Assembly (NCBI RefSeq): GCF_019801965.1
Contig: NZ_JAHVIA010000003.1
Location: 186,001-250,000 of the forward strand
DNA: 64,000 nucleotides
Direction: 5' to 3'
Source: Salipiger bermudensis
Lineage (GTDB): Bacteria > Pseudomonadota > Alphaproteobacteria > Rhodobacterales > Rhodobacteraceae
Positions within the stretch are counted from its first letter, which is position 1; every line of letters starts with the position of its first letter. Of the stretch, positions 55,680 through 63,917 are shown piece after piece. The position numbers were made by a program, and so were the translations under genes. Below the pieces are notes generated by a model. It was not told where the DNA came from, searched no databases, and was given only the letters and a program-made list of their open reading frames with translations.

Positions 55680-55906
55680 TCCTAAACTCCCAGCCTATTC
55701 TACGTACGATTATCTCGTATAATCATAGCCTTGGCCAGAAGTTCGACTGGCATAATCGAAGCCAAGGTCTGCGAAGACAGGTAAAAGCCAGAAATTCAGC
55801 AGGACTACTGAAGGAGCTTGTACGAAGAGGAAAATTGCGGAACGAGCTTCAACCTTCGTGAAACTTTAACCCCGGCATAATTTAACCTTGGTGTAACCCT
55901 ACCCGG
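55680..55906. other. AT-richer intergenic stretch with two inverted repeats
   Basis: Between the orphan nuclease-like gene and the glycosyltransferase gene. GATTAT (55708-55713) and ATAATC (55719-55724) form a 6-bp inverted repeat over CTCGT just upstream of the nuclease start. A larger nested hairpin runs 55729-55767: CCTTGGC pairs with GCCAAGG, and inside it TTCGA pairs with TCGAA. Near 55860-55900 TTTAACC recurs with CGG. No gene is convincing here. Confidence 0.5.
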
Positions 55907-56947
55907 TCAGCCTTCGTTGATCAGCGCCTGCATCCGCTGCACGAAGCGCTGCGGCCCGAGCTCTCCGAGCGCGGTTTCGCGGGCGCCCTGCCCCAGCCGC
56001 CGGCGCAGGTCGGCATCCTCGATCAGCCGCACCAGCGCTGCCTCGACCGTCGCCGGATCATTGGGATCGCAGAGCAGGCCGTTCTCGCCCTCGCGGATAT
56101 AGCCCGCCGAGCCAGCCTCCGTAGAGATGACCGGCACGCAGCCATAGGCCATCGATTCCGCCGGCGCGAAGCCCAGCGGCTCGTCGAAGCTCGGCAGGAT
56201 GCAGATGTCGGAAGAGGCGTAGAGCCCCGGCATCTCGGCGAAGGGGATAAGGCCGCGCATCTCGATCCAGCCCTCGGCCTCAGCCTCGGCACGCAGCAAT
56301 TCACCGTGCGCGCGGTCCTCGGGCGTGTCGAGAACGCGCTCCGAGCCGATCAGGATCAGCCGAGCCGCGCCGGCGCGCCCGGCGGCGCGCATGCCGTCAA
56401 TCACCAGGTGCTGCATCTTGCGCTTTTGCCCGAGCTTGGCGACGCAAAGCACGGTGACCGGCCCCTCACCCTTGCGCTCGGGCATCGGCGGCGGCGGGTC
56501 GCCCACCACGGGCCAGGGCAGGTAGCGCGCCCAGCGGTCGGGGCGGGTCTCGCCCAGCCCCTTCGTCGCGGTCACCCGACGGATCGGCAGGCCCTTGCGC
56601 CAGAGGTAGAAGCGGCGCGAAAACGGCTCGTGCCGGTGATAGGGGTGCAAGTCATAGGACCAGAGCGCGGTGCCGTGGCGCCGCCCGACCTTGGCTGCCG
56701 AGAAGCGCAGCTTGGCGCTGTTGCGCAGGAAGGCGATGTCGGGCTTCAGCTCGGACCACGCCGCCTCCAGCGCCGCGATGTCGCCAGCATCGCGGAACAC
56801 CTGCGGCTCGATATAGCTGTGATCCTCGGCCCCGCCCGAGCTCGACCCCCAGACCGCCACCTTCGCGCCCGCATCGGTCAGCGCCCGAACCGCGAAAGCG
56901 AGGTTGGTGTGGAAGCGCGGAACGACGAAGAGGATGGTGGCTTTCAT
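55907..56947 (-). CDS. Glycosyltransferase (GT4/GT-B type)
   Basis: 346 residues with two Rossmann-like halves. The C-terminal domain has ILPSFDEPLGFAPAESMAYGCVPVIST, holding the E-x7-E nucleotide-sugar site of GT4 enzymes. No membrane helix. It should transfer a sugar from an NDP-sugar to a lipid, glycan or small molecule. Start 56947 (MKATILFVVPRFH) matches the family; it lies 4 nt after the nadE stop. The next gene downstream is the orphan nuclease-like gene after an AT-rich gap. Confidence 0.85.
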   Translation of the reverse strand: MKATILFVVPRFHTNLAFAVRALTDAGAKVAVWGSSSGGAEDHSYIEPQVFRDAGDIAALEAAWSELKPDIAFLRNSAKLRFSAAKVGRRHGTALWSYDLHPYHRHEPFSRRFYLWRKGLPIRRVTATKGLGETRPDRWARYLPWPVVGDPPPPMPERKGEGPVTVLCVAKLGQKRKMQHLVIDGMRAAGRAGAARLILIGSERVLDTPEDRAHGELLRAEAEAEGWIEMRGLIPFAEMPGLYASSDICILPSFDEPLGFAPAESMAYGCVPVISTEAGSAGYIREGENGLLCDPNDPATVEAALVRLIEDADLRRRLGQGARETALGELGPQRFVQRMQALINEG

Positions 56948-56951
56948 GGGA

Positions 56952-58610
56952 TCAGCTCGGGTCGCGCCAGCGGTTGACGATGGGATAGCGCCGGTCGAGC
57001 CAGAAGGCCCGCTTCGACAGGCGCGCGCCGGGGGCCGATTGGAAGCGTTTGTATTCCGAGATGTAGAGCAGGTGCTCGACCTTCTTGGCATCGGCCCGGT
57101 CATATCCCGCCGCGACGCAATCGGCGATCGAGCCGTCGTCATCGACGAGGATCTGCAGGATCCCGTCGAGCACCGGGTAGTCGGGCAGAGAGTCGCTGTC
57201 CTTCTGGTCGGGGCGCAGCTCGGCCGAGGGCGGCTTGGAGATGATCCGCTCGGGGATCGGTGCCGCCTCGGGCCCCATCATCCACGGCCGCGGGTTGGCG
57301 TTGCGCCAGCGGCAGATATCGAAGACACGGGTCTTGTAGAGATCCTTGATCGGGTTGTAGCCGCCCGCCATGTCGCCATAGATCGTGGCATAGCCCACCG
57401 CGACCTCCGACTTGTTGCCGGTGGTCAGCAGCATCTCGCCGAACTTGTTCGACATCGCCATCAGCAGCAGCCCGCGCAGGCGCGACTGGATGTTCTCCTC
57501 GGTGAGATCGGCGGTCCGGCCCTCGAAGAGCGGCGCCAGCGTCTCGGTGATGGCGTCGCGGCCCGGGGTGATCGGCACGAAATCATAGTGACAGCCCAGC
57601 GCCTCGGCGCAGGCCTTTGCGTCCTCTAGCGAATGCTCGGAGGTGTATTCCGAGGGCAGCATGACGCAGCGCACGTTTTCCGGGCCCAGCGCATCCACCG
57701 CGATGGTCGCCACCAGCGCCGAGTCGACCCCGCCCGACATTCCCAGCAGCACCTTGCCGAAGCCGGTCTTGCGGCAATAGTCGCGCAGCGCCAGCACCAT
57801 GGCGTGGTAATCCTGCTCCATGGCGTCGGGATGGGTGGTGAAATCGCCCTCGAGCGCGCGCCAGCCATCCGCCGTCCGCTCGAGATCGACATGGGCGATG
57901 GCCGTCTCGAAGACCGGAAGCTGCAGCGCCACCGCACCGTGCGGGTTCAGCACGAAGGAGCCGCCGTCGAAGATCTGGTCGTCCTGCCCGCCCACCATGT
58001 TGAGGTAGATCAGCGGCAGCCCGGTCTCGACCACGCGGGCGATCATCTTGTTGAGCCGGGTCTCGTACTTGTTGCGGAAATAGGGCGAGCCGTTGGGGAC
58101 CAGCAGGAACTCGGCCCCGGTCTCGGCCAGCGTCTCGGCCACGTCCTCGTACCACGCGTCCTCGCAGATCGGCGAGCCGACCCTCGTGTTGCCCACCGCG
58201 TAGGGGCCGCCGATCGGGCCGCTGTCGAAGATCCGCAACTCGTCGAACACGTTGTAGTTGGGCAGGTGATGCTTGAAGACCTGCGTCACCATCTTGCCGC
58301 CGCGGCAGATGATATAGGCGTTGTAGAGCTCGGTGCCCTCGATCCAAGGGCAGCCGATGCCGAGGCTCGGGCCATCGGCACACTCTTCCGCCAGCGCCTT
58401 GACCGCCGCCATGCAGTCGAGCGTGAAGGCGTGCTTCATCGGCAGGTCCTGCGCGTTGTAGCCCGCGATGAACATCTCGGGCAGCGCCACCATGTCGGCC
58501 CCGGCGGCCTTGCCCTTCTCCCAGGCGTCCTTGGCCTGCGCGGCATTGCCGGCAAGGTCGCCCAGCGTCGGGTTCAGCTGCGCGATGGTCAGACGGAAGC
58601 GATCGGCCAT
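56952..58610 (-). CDS. nadE: Glutamine-hydrolysing NAD+ synthetase
   Basis: 552 residues. An N-terminal nitrilase-fold glutaminase (Glu in ALPEMFIAGYN, catalytic Cys in SPICEDAWYED) is joined to a C-terminal synthetase with the P-loop GMSGGVDSALV and later TGNKSEVAVGYATIYGDMAGG. It makes NAD from nicotinate adenine dinucleotide using glutamine. Together with pncA and pncB in this window it covers salvage entry and the final step, though nadD is not here. Confidence 0.95.
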   Translation of the reverse strand: MADRFRLTIAQLNPTLGDLAGNAAQAKDAWEKGKAAGADMVALPEMFIAGYNAQDLPMKHAFTLDCMAAVKALAEECADGPSLGIGCPWIEGTELYNAYIICRGGKMVTQVFKHHLPNYNVFDELRIFDSGPIGGPYAVGNTRVGSPICEDAWYEDVAETLAETGAEFLLVPNGSPYFRNKYETRLNKMIARVVETGLPLIYLNMVGGQDDQIFDGGSFVLNPHGAVALQLPVFETAIAHVDLERTADGWRALEGDFTTHPDAMEQDYHAMVLALRDYCRKTGFGKVLLGMSGGVDSALVATIAVDALGPENVRCVMLPSEYTSEHSLEDAKACAEALGCHYDFVPITPGRDAITETLAPLFEGRTADLTEENIQSRLRGLLLMAMSNKFGEMLLTTGNKSEVAVGYATIYGDMAGGYNPIKDLYKTRVFDICRWRNANPRPWMMGPEAAPIPERIISKPPSAELRPDQKDSDSLPDYPVLDGILQILVDDDGSIADCVAAGYDRADAKKVEHLLYISEYKRFQSAPGARLSKRAFWLDRRYPIVNRWRDPS

Positions 58611-58690
58611 GTGCCCTGTTCCTTTCAGTCACATCCTCGTGCCGACATAGCAGAACCACGCCGGAGGGAAAGCGGGCCGGGCAAAAGAGA

Positions 58691-58719
58691 TTGTCACCTA
58701 GCAGGGGCTTGGATACGGT
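58691..58719 (+). promoter_or_regulatory. Candidate promoter for the MORN protein gene
   Basis: TTGTCA (58691-58696) and TACGGT (58714-58719) are separated by 17 nt, 39 nt before the MORN-gene start. The -35 match is good, the -10 match moderate. Confidence 0.4.
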
Positions 58720-58758
58720 TCGGGCAGATCCGAGGGGCCATCCGGCAGGGGACAAGAC

Positions 58759-60297
58759 ATGACACGCGCAGGCAGAAAACTCGCTGCCGCCGCCGCCATT
58801 CTGGCGTTCGCCGGAACCGCGCTGGCGCAGGACAGCGACGAGATCATCACCAAGCAGTTCGACGATGGCGGGGTCTATGAAGGCACCTTCCAGGACGGGC
58901 TGCGCCACGGCACCGGCACCTACCGCCTGCCCAACGGCTTCGAGTATTCCGGCGACTGGGTCGAAGGCGAGATCACCGGCGACGGCACCGCCCGCTATCC
59001 CAGCGGCGCGGTCTACGAGGGCCAGTTTGCCAAGGGCAAGCCCGAGGGCGTCGGGCGCATCGTGCTGGGCGATGGCAGCGTCTACGAGGGCTCCTGGCTC
59101 GACGGCAAGATCACCGGCCGGGGCGTGATCCAATATGCCGGCGGCGCGCGTTACGAGGGCGCCTTCCGCAACGCGCTGCATCACGGGCGCGGCGTTATGA
59201 CGACGCCGGACGGCTACCGCTACGAGGGCGACTGGGTGAACGGCGTCGAGGAGGGCAACGCCACCATCACCTATCCCGACGGCTCGGTCTATGAAGGCCG
59301 CGTCGCCAACGGCAAGCGCTCGGGCCAGGGCACGCTCAAGATGGCCGACGGGCTGGTCTACGAGGGCATGTGGCGCGACGGCCAGCAGGATGGCCGCGGC
59401 AAGCTCAGCCTGCCCAATGGCGATGTCTACGAGGGCGAGTTGGTCGATGGCCGCCGCGAGGGCCAGGGCCAGGAGACCTATGCCAACGGCGATGTCTACG
59501 AGGGCGAATTCAACAACGACCAGCGCCAGGGCTATGGCAGCTTCACCGGCGCCGACGGCTACCGGCTCGAGGGCAACTGGGTGGCCGGCCAGATCGAGGG
59601 CGAGGGCCGCGTGGTCTATCCCGACGGCTCGGTCTATGAAGGCGAGATCCGCGGCGACCTCGCAAACGGGCGCGGCAAGACCACCTATCCCGACGGCTCG
59701 ACCTATGACGGCGACTGGGTCGATGGCGTGATCGAGGGCAACGGACGCGCAACCTATCCCAATGGCGTGATCTACGAAGGCGCGTTCAGCAACGCCCGCT
59801 ACAACGGCCAGGGCAAGATCACCTATCCCGACGGCTACACCTACGAAGGCGACTGGCAGGACAACCAGCGCCACGGCGAGGGCAAGGCCACCTATGCGGA
59901 CGGCGCCATCTATACCGGCGATTTCCGCGAGGATCAGCGCCACGGCCAGGGCGAGATCGTCATGCCCGACGGGTTCCGCTATGTCGGCCAGTGGATGAAC
60001 GGCACCTTCGAGGGCGAGGGCGTCGCCACCTATGCCAATGGCGATGTCTACGAAGGCAACTTCCAGGACGGCAAGCGTCAGGGCCAGGGCGTGCTGCGCT
60101 ATGCCAGCGGCGACGAAGCGTCGGGCAACTGGATCAACGGCGTCCTGACCACCGCGACCCCGGTTCAGGACCCGGAAGCCGAGGAAGAGACCCCGGAGGC
60201 CGGGACTCCCGAAGCCGAGGCCCCCGCGACCGCGACTCCCGAGGCCGGGAGTCCGGATACGGATCAGGCCGATACCCCGAGCGCCAATGATGGCTGA
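58759..60297 (+). CDS. Exported MORN-repeat protein
   Basis: 512 residues. A signal peptide (about 1-22, ending ALAQ) is followed by 18 clear MORN repeats plus one degenerate copy, each about 23 residues (69 bp), built on YEG-x-F/W-x-x-G-x-x-x-G-x-G. The last 50 residues are an acidic Pro/Thr/Ala tail. MORN repeats form an elongated beta-hairpin ribbon used for binding membranes or partners; in bacteria the function is rarely known. A GGGGACA-type site lies upstream. Confidence 0.9.
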   Translation: MTRAGRKLAAAAAILAFAGTALAQDSDEIITKQFDDGGVYEGTFQDGLRHGTGTYRLPNGFEYSGDWVEGEITGDGTARYPSGAVYEGQFAKGKPEGVGRIVLGDGSVYEGSWLDGKITGRGVIQYAGGARYEGAFRNALHHGRGVMTTPDGYRYEGDWVNGVEEGNATITYPDGSVYEGRVANGKRSGQGTLKMADGLVYEGMWRDGQQDGRGKLSLPNGDVYEGELVDGRREGQGQETYANGDVYEGEFNNDQRQGYGSFTGADGYRLEGNWVAGQIEGEGRVVYPDGSVYEGEIRGDLANGRGKTTYPDGSTYDGDWVDGVIEGNGRATYPNGVIYEGAFSNARYNGQGKITYPDGYTYEGDWQDNQRHGEGKATYADGAIYTGDFREDQRHGQGEIVMPDGFRYVGQWMNGTFEGEGVATYANGDVYEGNFQDGKRQGQGVLRYASGDEASGNWINGVLTTATPVQDPEAEEETPEAGTPEAEAPATATPEAGSPDTDQADTPSANDG

Positions 60298-60309
60298 GCC
60301 GCGGCCGCT

Positions 60310-60792
60310 CTAGCAGCGCGGCACCCCCATGCGGATGAGCTCTGCCCCGCTCAGGCTGACATAGCCATTGCTGACGAAGCGCGCCTCGGAGAGGAACCAG
60401 TCGCGCAGTGGTGCTGGATAGTGCTCGGCCATGCGGCGCGACCAGTAGTCGAAGCGATCCGGGCTGATCGGCTTGAACCGGTAATAGGGCCCGTGAAACC
60501 CGAACCGGGTATTCGAAGCCACGCAGACATCGCCGGCGCCGAGATAGAGCGTGCAGGAGGAGAGGCAGAAATTGCCGCGGATCTCGACCCGGACCCCCTG
60601 GCTCCGCAGCTGCCGGATCTCTGCCAGCCGGGGCTGCAGCCGGCCACCGCGATCATTGCCGACCACATGAACCGACGCGAGACGATGCGAGACCTGTGCG
60701 CCCGCCTCGGTCGGCGCGATGACCGCCCCGGCGAGCAAGGCAAGCAACGGCAGGACGGCGCAGAAGCACCGCGAGAAAGCGGTCCGGGACAT
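60310..60792 (-). CDS. Exported protein resembling ClpP-fold (COG3904-like) proteins
   Basis: 160 residues with a signal peptide (about 1-32). The conserved string NFCLSSCTLYLGAGDVCVAS, then TRFGFHGPYY, resembles COG3904-type periplasmic proteins that have a ClpP/crotonase fold with Ser and His in similar places. Whether it is an active peptidase is unproven. Start MSRTAFSRC at 60792 is preferred over an ATG at 60849 because it begins the signal peptide. Confidence 0.68.
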   Translation of the reverse strand: MSRTAFSRCFCAVLPLLALLAGAVIAPTEAGAQVSHRLASVHVVGNDRGGRLQPRLAEIRQLRSQGVRVEIRGNFCLSSCTLYLGAGDVCVASNTRFGFHGPYYRFKPISPDRFDYWSRRMAEHYPAPLRDWFLSEARFVSNGYVSLSGAELIRMGVPRC

Positions 60793-60946
60793 GCAGGAAG
60801 ATCCTTGTCGAGAGAGCATGGCGGCAAGGAACGGGATTCGCCCTAACACCCGGTTGAGAGGCGATTTTGTCTCTAATTATCGGTAAATCCGCGCCAGCAC
60901 GCGGCCCGCATTGACGCGCGCCGCGCTTCGCGCACAAGCTGATCCC

Positions 60947-61846
60947 ATGACCGACACCACCACAGCCCCCGCGTCCGAGACGCGGCCGAGCCGCGAAAAA
61001 CTCAGCATGCATGACTGGGTCGGCGCCCTCTGGGGCACGTGGCTGCGCATGGACGAGCGCAATCTCGGGCTGATCTCGGCCGGGGTGGCGTTCTACGCCT
61101 TCCTCTCGCTGTTTCCGGCGATCTCCGCAGTGATTGCGATCTGGGGCTACTGGGCCGATCCCGTGGCGATCTCGGAACAGATGGAGCTGATGCGCGAGAT
61201 GATGCCCGAGCAGGCCTACGTTCTGCTCGAGACCCAGATCACCCAGCTGATCTCGGCCAACCGCTCGACCCTGCAATGGGCCTCGATCATCTCCATCGTC
61301 GTGGCGCTCTGGTCCTCGCGCGCCTCGATCGCGGCGCTGATCCGCGGGCTCAATGCGGTCAGCGAGGCACCGCATCGCGAAAACGCCATCCGTCGCATCG
61401 CCGTGGCCTTCCTGCTCACCGTCCTGCTGGTCTTCGTCGCGCTGGTGGCCTTCGCCGCGGTCGTCATCCTGCCTGCCGCCATCGCCTTCATCGGCCTGCC
61501 GATGCATGTGGAGATCGCGGTGAGCGCGGTGAAGTGGCTGATCCTGCTGGCGGTTGTGTTCTTCGCCATCGCGCTGCTCTACCGCTACGGCCCCAACCGC
61601 CGTAGCCGGCGGATGCGCTGGTTTACCCCCGGCGCCCTACTGGCGCTGCTCTCATGGGCGGCGGGCTCGGTGCTGCTGACGATCTACATGCGCAATGTCG
61701 ACCGGCTGAACGAGGTCTACGGATCGCTCGGCGCCGTGGTGGCGCTGCTGCTCTGGTTCTATGTCAGCGCGCTGGTCACGCTGCTCGGCGCGCAGCTCAA
61801 TTCCGAGCTCGACAAGCGGCGCAGAAAGAGCGCTGAAATTTCTTAG
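60947..61846 (+). CDS. YihY/BrkB family membrane protein
   Basis: 299 residues with about six membrane helices. ISAGVAFYAFLSLFPAISAVI, LWSSRASIAALIRGLNAV and YRYGPNRRSRRMRWFTPGALLAL match the YihY (formerly RNase BN/BrkB) family, which is membrane-embedded and of debated function. Start 60947 is chosen because the family N-terminus fits MTDTTT-onward; a frame from 60911 is open. The TAG stop overlaps TAGAAT, a -10-like element, and the gene is followed by a structured C-rich region with a strong terminator. Confidence 0.9.
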   Translation: MTDTTTAPASETRPSREKLSMHDWVGALWGTWLRMDERNLGLISAGVAFYAFLSLFPAISAVIAIWGYWADPVAISEQMELMREMMPEQAYVLLETQITQLISANRSTLQWASIISIVVALWSSRASIAALIRGLNAVSEAPHRENAIRRIAVAFLLTVLLVFVALVAFAAVVILPAAIAFIGLPMHVEIAVSAVKWLILLAVVFFAIALLYRYGPNRRSRRMRWFTPGALLALLSWAAGSVLLTIYMRNVDRLNEVYGSLGAVVALLLWFYVSALVTLLGAQLNSELDKRRRKSAEIS

Positions 61847-61855
61847 AATTTTCCG

Positions 61856-62003
61856 GAACCCCGGTGGCCGGTCGACGTTCTGTTTGCAAGGACGCCCTGT
61901 TTCGTCCTGTCCCTTCGCGGGCCGCGTCCCTGTCCCGGACCTATCCCAAGCGGCCCGCACCTGTCCCCACCCCGCTCTCCCCCCGGAGAGCGGGGTTTTT
62001 CTT
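61856..62003 (+). ncRNA. Candidate C-rich small RNA or structured 3'UTR of the BrkB gene
   Basis: Between the BrkB stop and the terminator, hairpin 1 pairs GACG (61891-61894) with CGTC (61903-61906) and shows CCCTGTTT in its loop. Hairpin 2 pairs GCGGGCCGC (61917-61925) perfectly with GCGGCCCGC (61950-61958) and has an inner GTCC/GGAC stem with CTGTCCC in the loop. CCTGT occurs four times, three followed by C runs. A TAGAAT (61844-61849) could be a -10 element. Loop-exposed C-rich boxes resemble the anti-Shine-Dalgarno motifs of some alphaproteobacterial sRNAs. The boundaries are approximate. Confidence 0.42.
61970..62003 (+). terminator. Strong rho-independent terminator after the BrkB region
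   Basis: CCCCGCTCTCC (61970-61980) pairs perfectly with GGAGAGCGGGG (61985-61995) over loop CCCC and is followed by TTTTTCTT. One of the best terminators in the window. Confidence 0.93.
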
Positions 62004-62073
62004 GTCCGGCCGGCACCGCAAAACCGCCGGGCGGAGACCCGGCGGCGCGACGCGTGTCAATCGGATGGAACGG

Positions 62074-63126
62074 TCAGGCCTGCCCGAAGATCGGCTTGGA
62101 CGAGATCGAGGTATCGCCGAGGATGTCGAAGAGGCGCAGCAGGATCAGGGTCACCGGGATCGCGACGATGCCGCCCAGCGGGCCCCAGAACCAGAGCCAG
62201 AACACCAGCGACACGAAGATAAGGAACGGGTTGATCTGCACGTGCCGGCCGATCAGCGCGGGGGTGACGAATTGCGCCTCGGTCATGTTGCAGGCCAGGT
62301 AGATCGCCATCGGGGCGAAGGTCATCAGCCCGTCGTAATTGACCACGCCAGCCAGCAGCAGGCCCGCCGCCAGAGCCGCCGGCCCGAGGTAGAGCACGAA
62401 GTTCAGCAGCATCGCGGCGATACCCCAGACCACCGCGCCGGGCAGACCGAGCAGCATCAGCGCGGTGCCGACAGCAATGCCGAGCCCGGCATTGACGATC
62501 GAGATGGCGGCGAAATAGCGCGAGACCATCGATTCCGCGTCGCAGAACCGCTCGAGAAGTTTCGGCGTGTCCATCCCGGTGCCGATCTTGGCCGAGACGT
62601 AGCGATAGATCTCGTTGCGGGTCAGCAGGAAGAAGAACAGCCCACCGAGGAAGATCAGCATCTGCGCCAGGATCACCGGTGCCAGGAATACGGCGTCGGT
62701 CAGCCCCGGCATGTCGGTGGCTTCCTTCTCGCCGCTGCCGCTGCCAAGGGCGGCCTCGACCTCCTTGTTCATCTGGTCAAAGCCCTGAATGAGACCCTGA
62801 TATTCGATGAACAGCTTGCGGATCTCGTATTTGATCGAAGGCAGGCGATCGATCACCGTCGTGATGTAGGGCTCGACGAGATAGGCAAGCGCCCCGATGG
62901 CGAAGAAGATGCCGACGATCAACCCCATCGCCACGGCGCCGCGCGGCAGGCCCAGCCGTTCGAGCCGGTCCGCAAGCGGGGCGAATATCACCCCGGTCAC
63001 GATGGCCAGCGTCAGCGGCGCAAAGATGTCCTGGGCTACCTTGAGCCCGAAGAGCAGCACGCCAGACGCCATGATCACCGTCGAGACGCGCAGCACGGTG
63101 TCAGAGACGATGGCTGGCCTTTTCAT
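62074..63126 (-). CDS. AI-2E family transporter
   Basis: 350 residues with about eight membrane helices, including the typical VSRYFAAISIVNAGLGIAVG and a C-terminal FWLWFWGPLGGIVAIP run. The family is called AI-2E after one member, but many act as Na+/H+ or small-solute carriers. The start at 63126 (MKRPAIVSD) has AGAGGCGAGG upstream; the frame extends to 63324 without homology. Divergent from exoD with 197 nt between. Confidence 0.88.
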   Translation of the reverse strand: MKRPAIVSDTVLRVSTVIMASGVLLFGLKVAQDIFAPLTLAIVTGVIFAPLADRLERLGLPRGAVAMGLIVGIFFAIGALAYLVEPYITTVIDRLPSIKYEIRKLFIEYQGLIQGFDQMNKEVEAALGSGSGEKEATDMPGLTDAVFLAPVILAQMLIFLGGLFFFLLTRNEIYRYVSAKIGTGMDTPKLLERFCDAESMVSRYFAAISIVNAGLGIAVGTALMLLGLPGAVVWGIAAMLLNFVLYLGPAALAAGLLLAGVVNYDGLMTFAPMAIYLACNMTEAQFVTPALIGRHVQINPFLIFVSLVFWLWFWGPLGGIVAIPVTLILLRLFDILGDTSISSKPIFGQA

Positions 63127-63323
63127 GCGAGTAGAACCTCGCCTCTCTGGGCTTGGTTCCACACTCTGGACAAAATCGTTGCGGCCCCGCATCAGCGGGC
63201 AATCGCCCGCGCCCGCGCCGATGCCCGCCGAACCGTGGCCATGTGCTAAGATTGCCGCACGCTCCGGTGGAACCCGGTGCCGCACCGCGACGTTCGGGTT
63301 AGAGCCAGAAGGAAGACAAACCA

Positions 63324-63917
63324 ATGACCGCGCAGACCCGACATCAGCCGGTGGGCGACATCGTGGACCGCCTAGATGCCGTCGTCGAACGCGACGAGAT
63401 CCGGCTTCGCGATCTCTTCGAGGAGTTCGGTGAAAGCTCGTTTCTTCCGGCGCTTATGGTGCCGTCGCTGCTTGTTGTCTCGCCGCTCTCGGGGATCCCG
63501 CTGTTCTCGTCGGTCTGTGGACTGACCATTGCGTTCATCTCGGCTCAGATGCTGATCTCGCGACGCCATCTCTGGCTTCCCGACATGCTGATGAAGATGA
63601 AGATCGACGGCCCGAAGGCGCGGAAGGCGGTGCGGAAGCTGCGCGGCGGCAGCTCGTGGATCGACCGGCATTCCAAGAACCGGCTGCGCATCTTCACCTC
63701 CGCGCCGGCCCGCAAATGGCTGCAGCTGCTCTGCCTCCTCTGCGGGCTCGCCATGCCGTTTCTCGAGATCGTCCCGTTCTCATCCTCACTGCTCGGCGGC
63801 GCCGTGACGCTTCTGGCGACCGCGATGCTGGCACGTGACGGGCTCTTCGCCCTGCTGGGCAGCACCGTCATTGCCTGCGCCGTTCTGGTTCCCCTGAACG
63901 TTCTCGGGGTGATTTAG
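63324..63917 (+). CDS. exoD: Exopolysaccharide synthesis protein ExoD
   Basis: 197 residues with about four membrane helices. DIVDRLDAVVE and FGESSFLPALMVPSLLVVSPLSGIP match ExoD of rhizobia, an inner-membrane protein needed for normal exopolysaccharide and alkaline tolerance. GAAGGAAGACAAACC lies just before the ATG at 63324. The last 83 bases of the window (63918-64000) show no feature. Confidence 0.87.
   Translation: MTAQTRHQPVGDIVDRLDAVVERDEIRLRDLFEEFGESSFLPALMVPSLLVVSPLSGIPLFSSVCGLTIAFISAQMLISRRHLWLPDMLMKMKIDGPKARKAVRKLRGGSSWIDRHSKNRLRIFTSAPARKWLQLLCLLCGLAMPFLEIVPFSSSLLGGAVTLLATAMLARDGLFALLGSTVIACAVLVPLNVLGVI

Noticed and set aside
55607-55861. 84-codon plus-strand frame in the AT-rich gap
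   Set aside because: It overlaps the 5' part of the nuclease-like gene, lacks a Shine-Dalgarno and has no recognisable motif.
58860-60130. Tandem 69-bp units considered as a CRISPR or satellite
   Set aside because: They are in-frame MORN protein repeats with no spacers and variable third codon positions.
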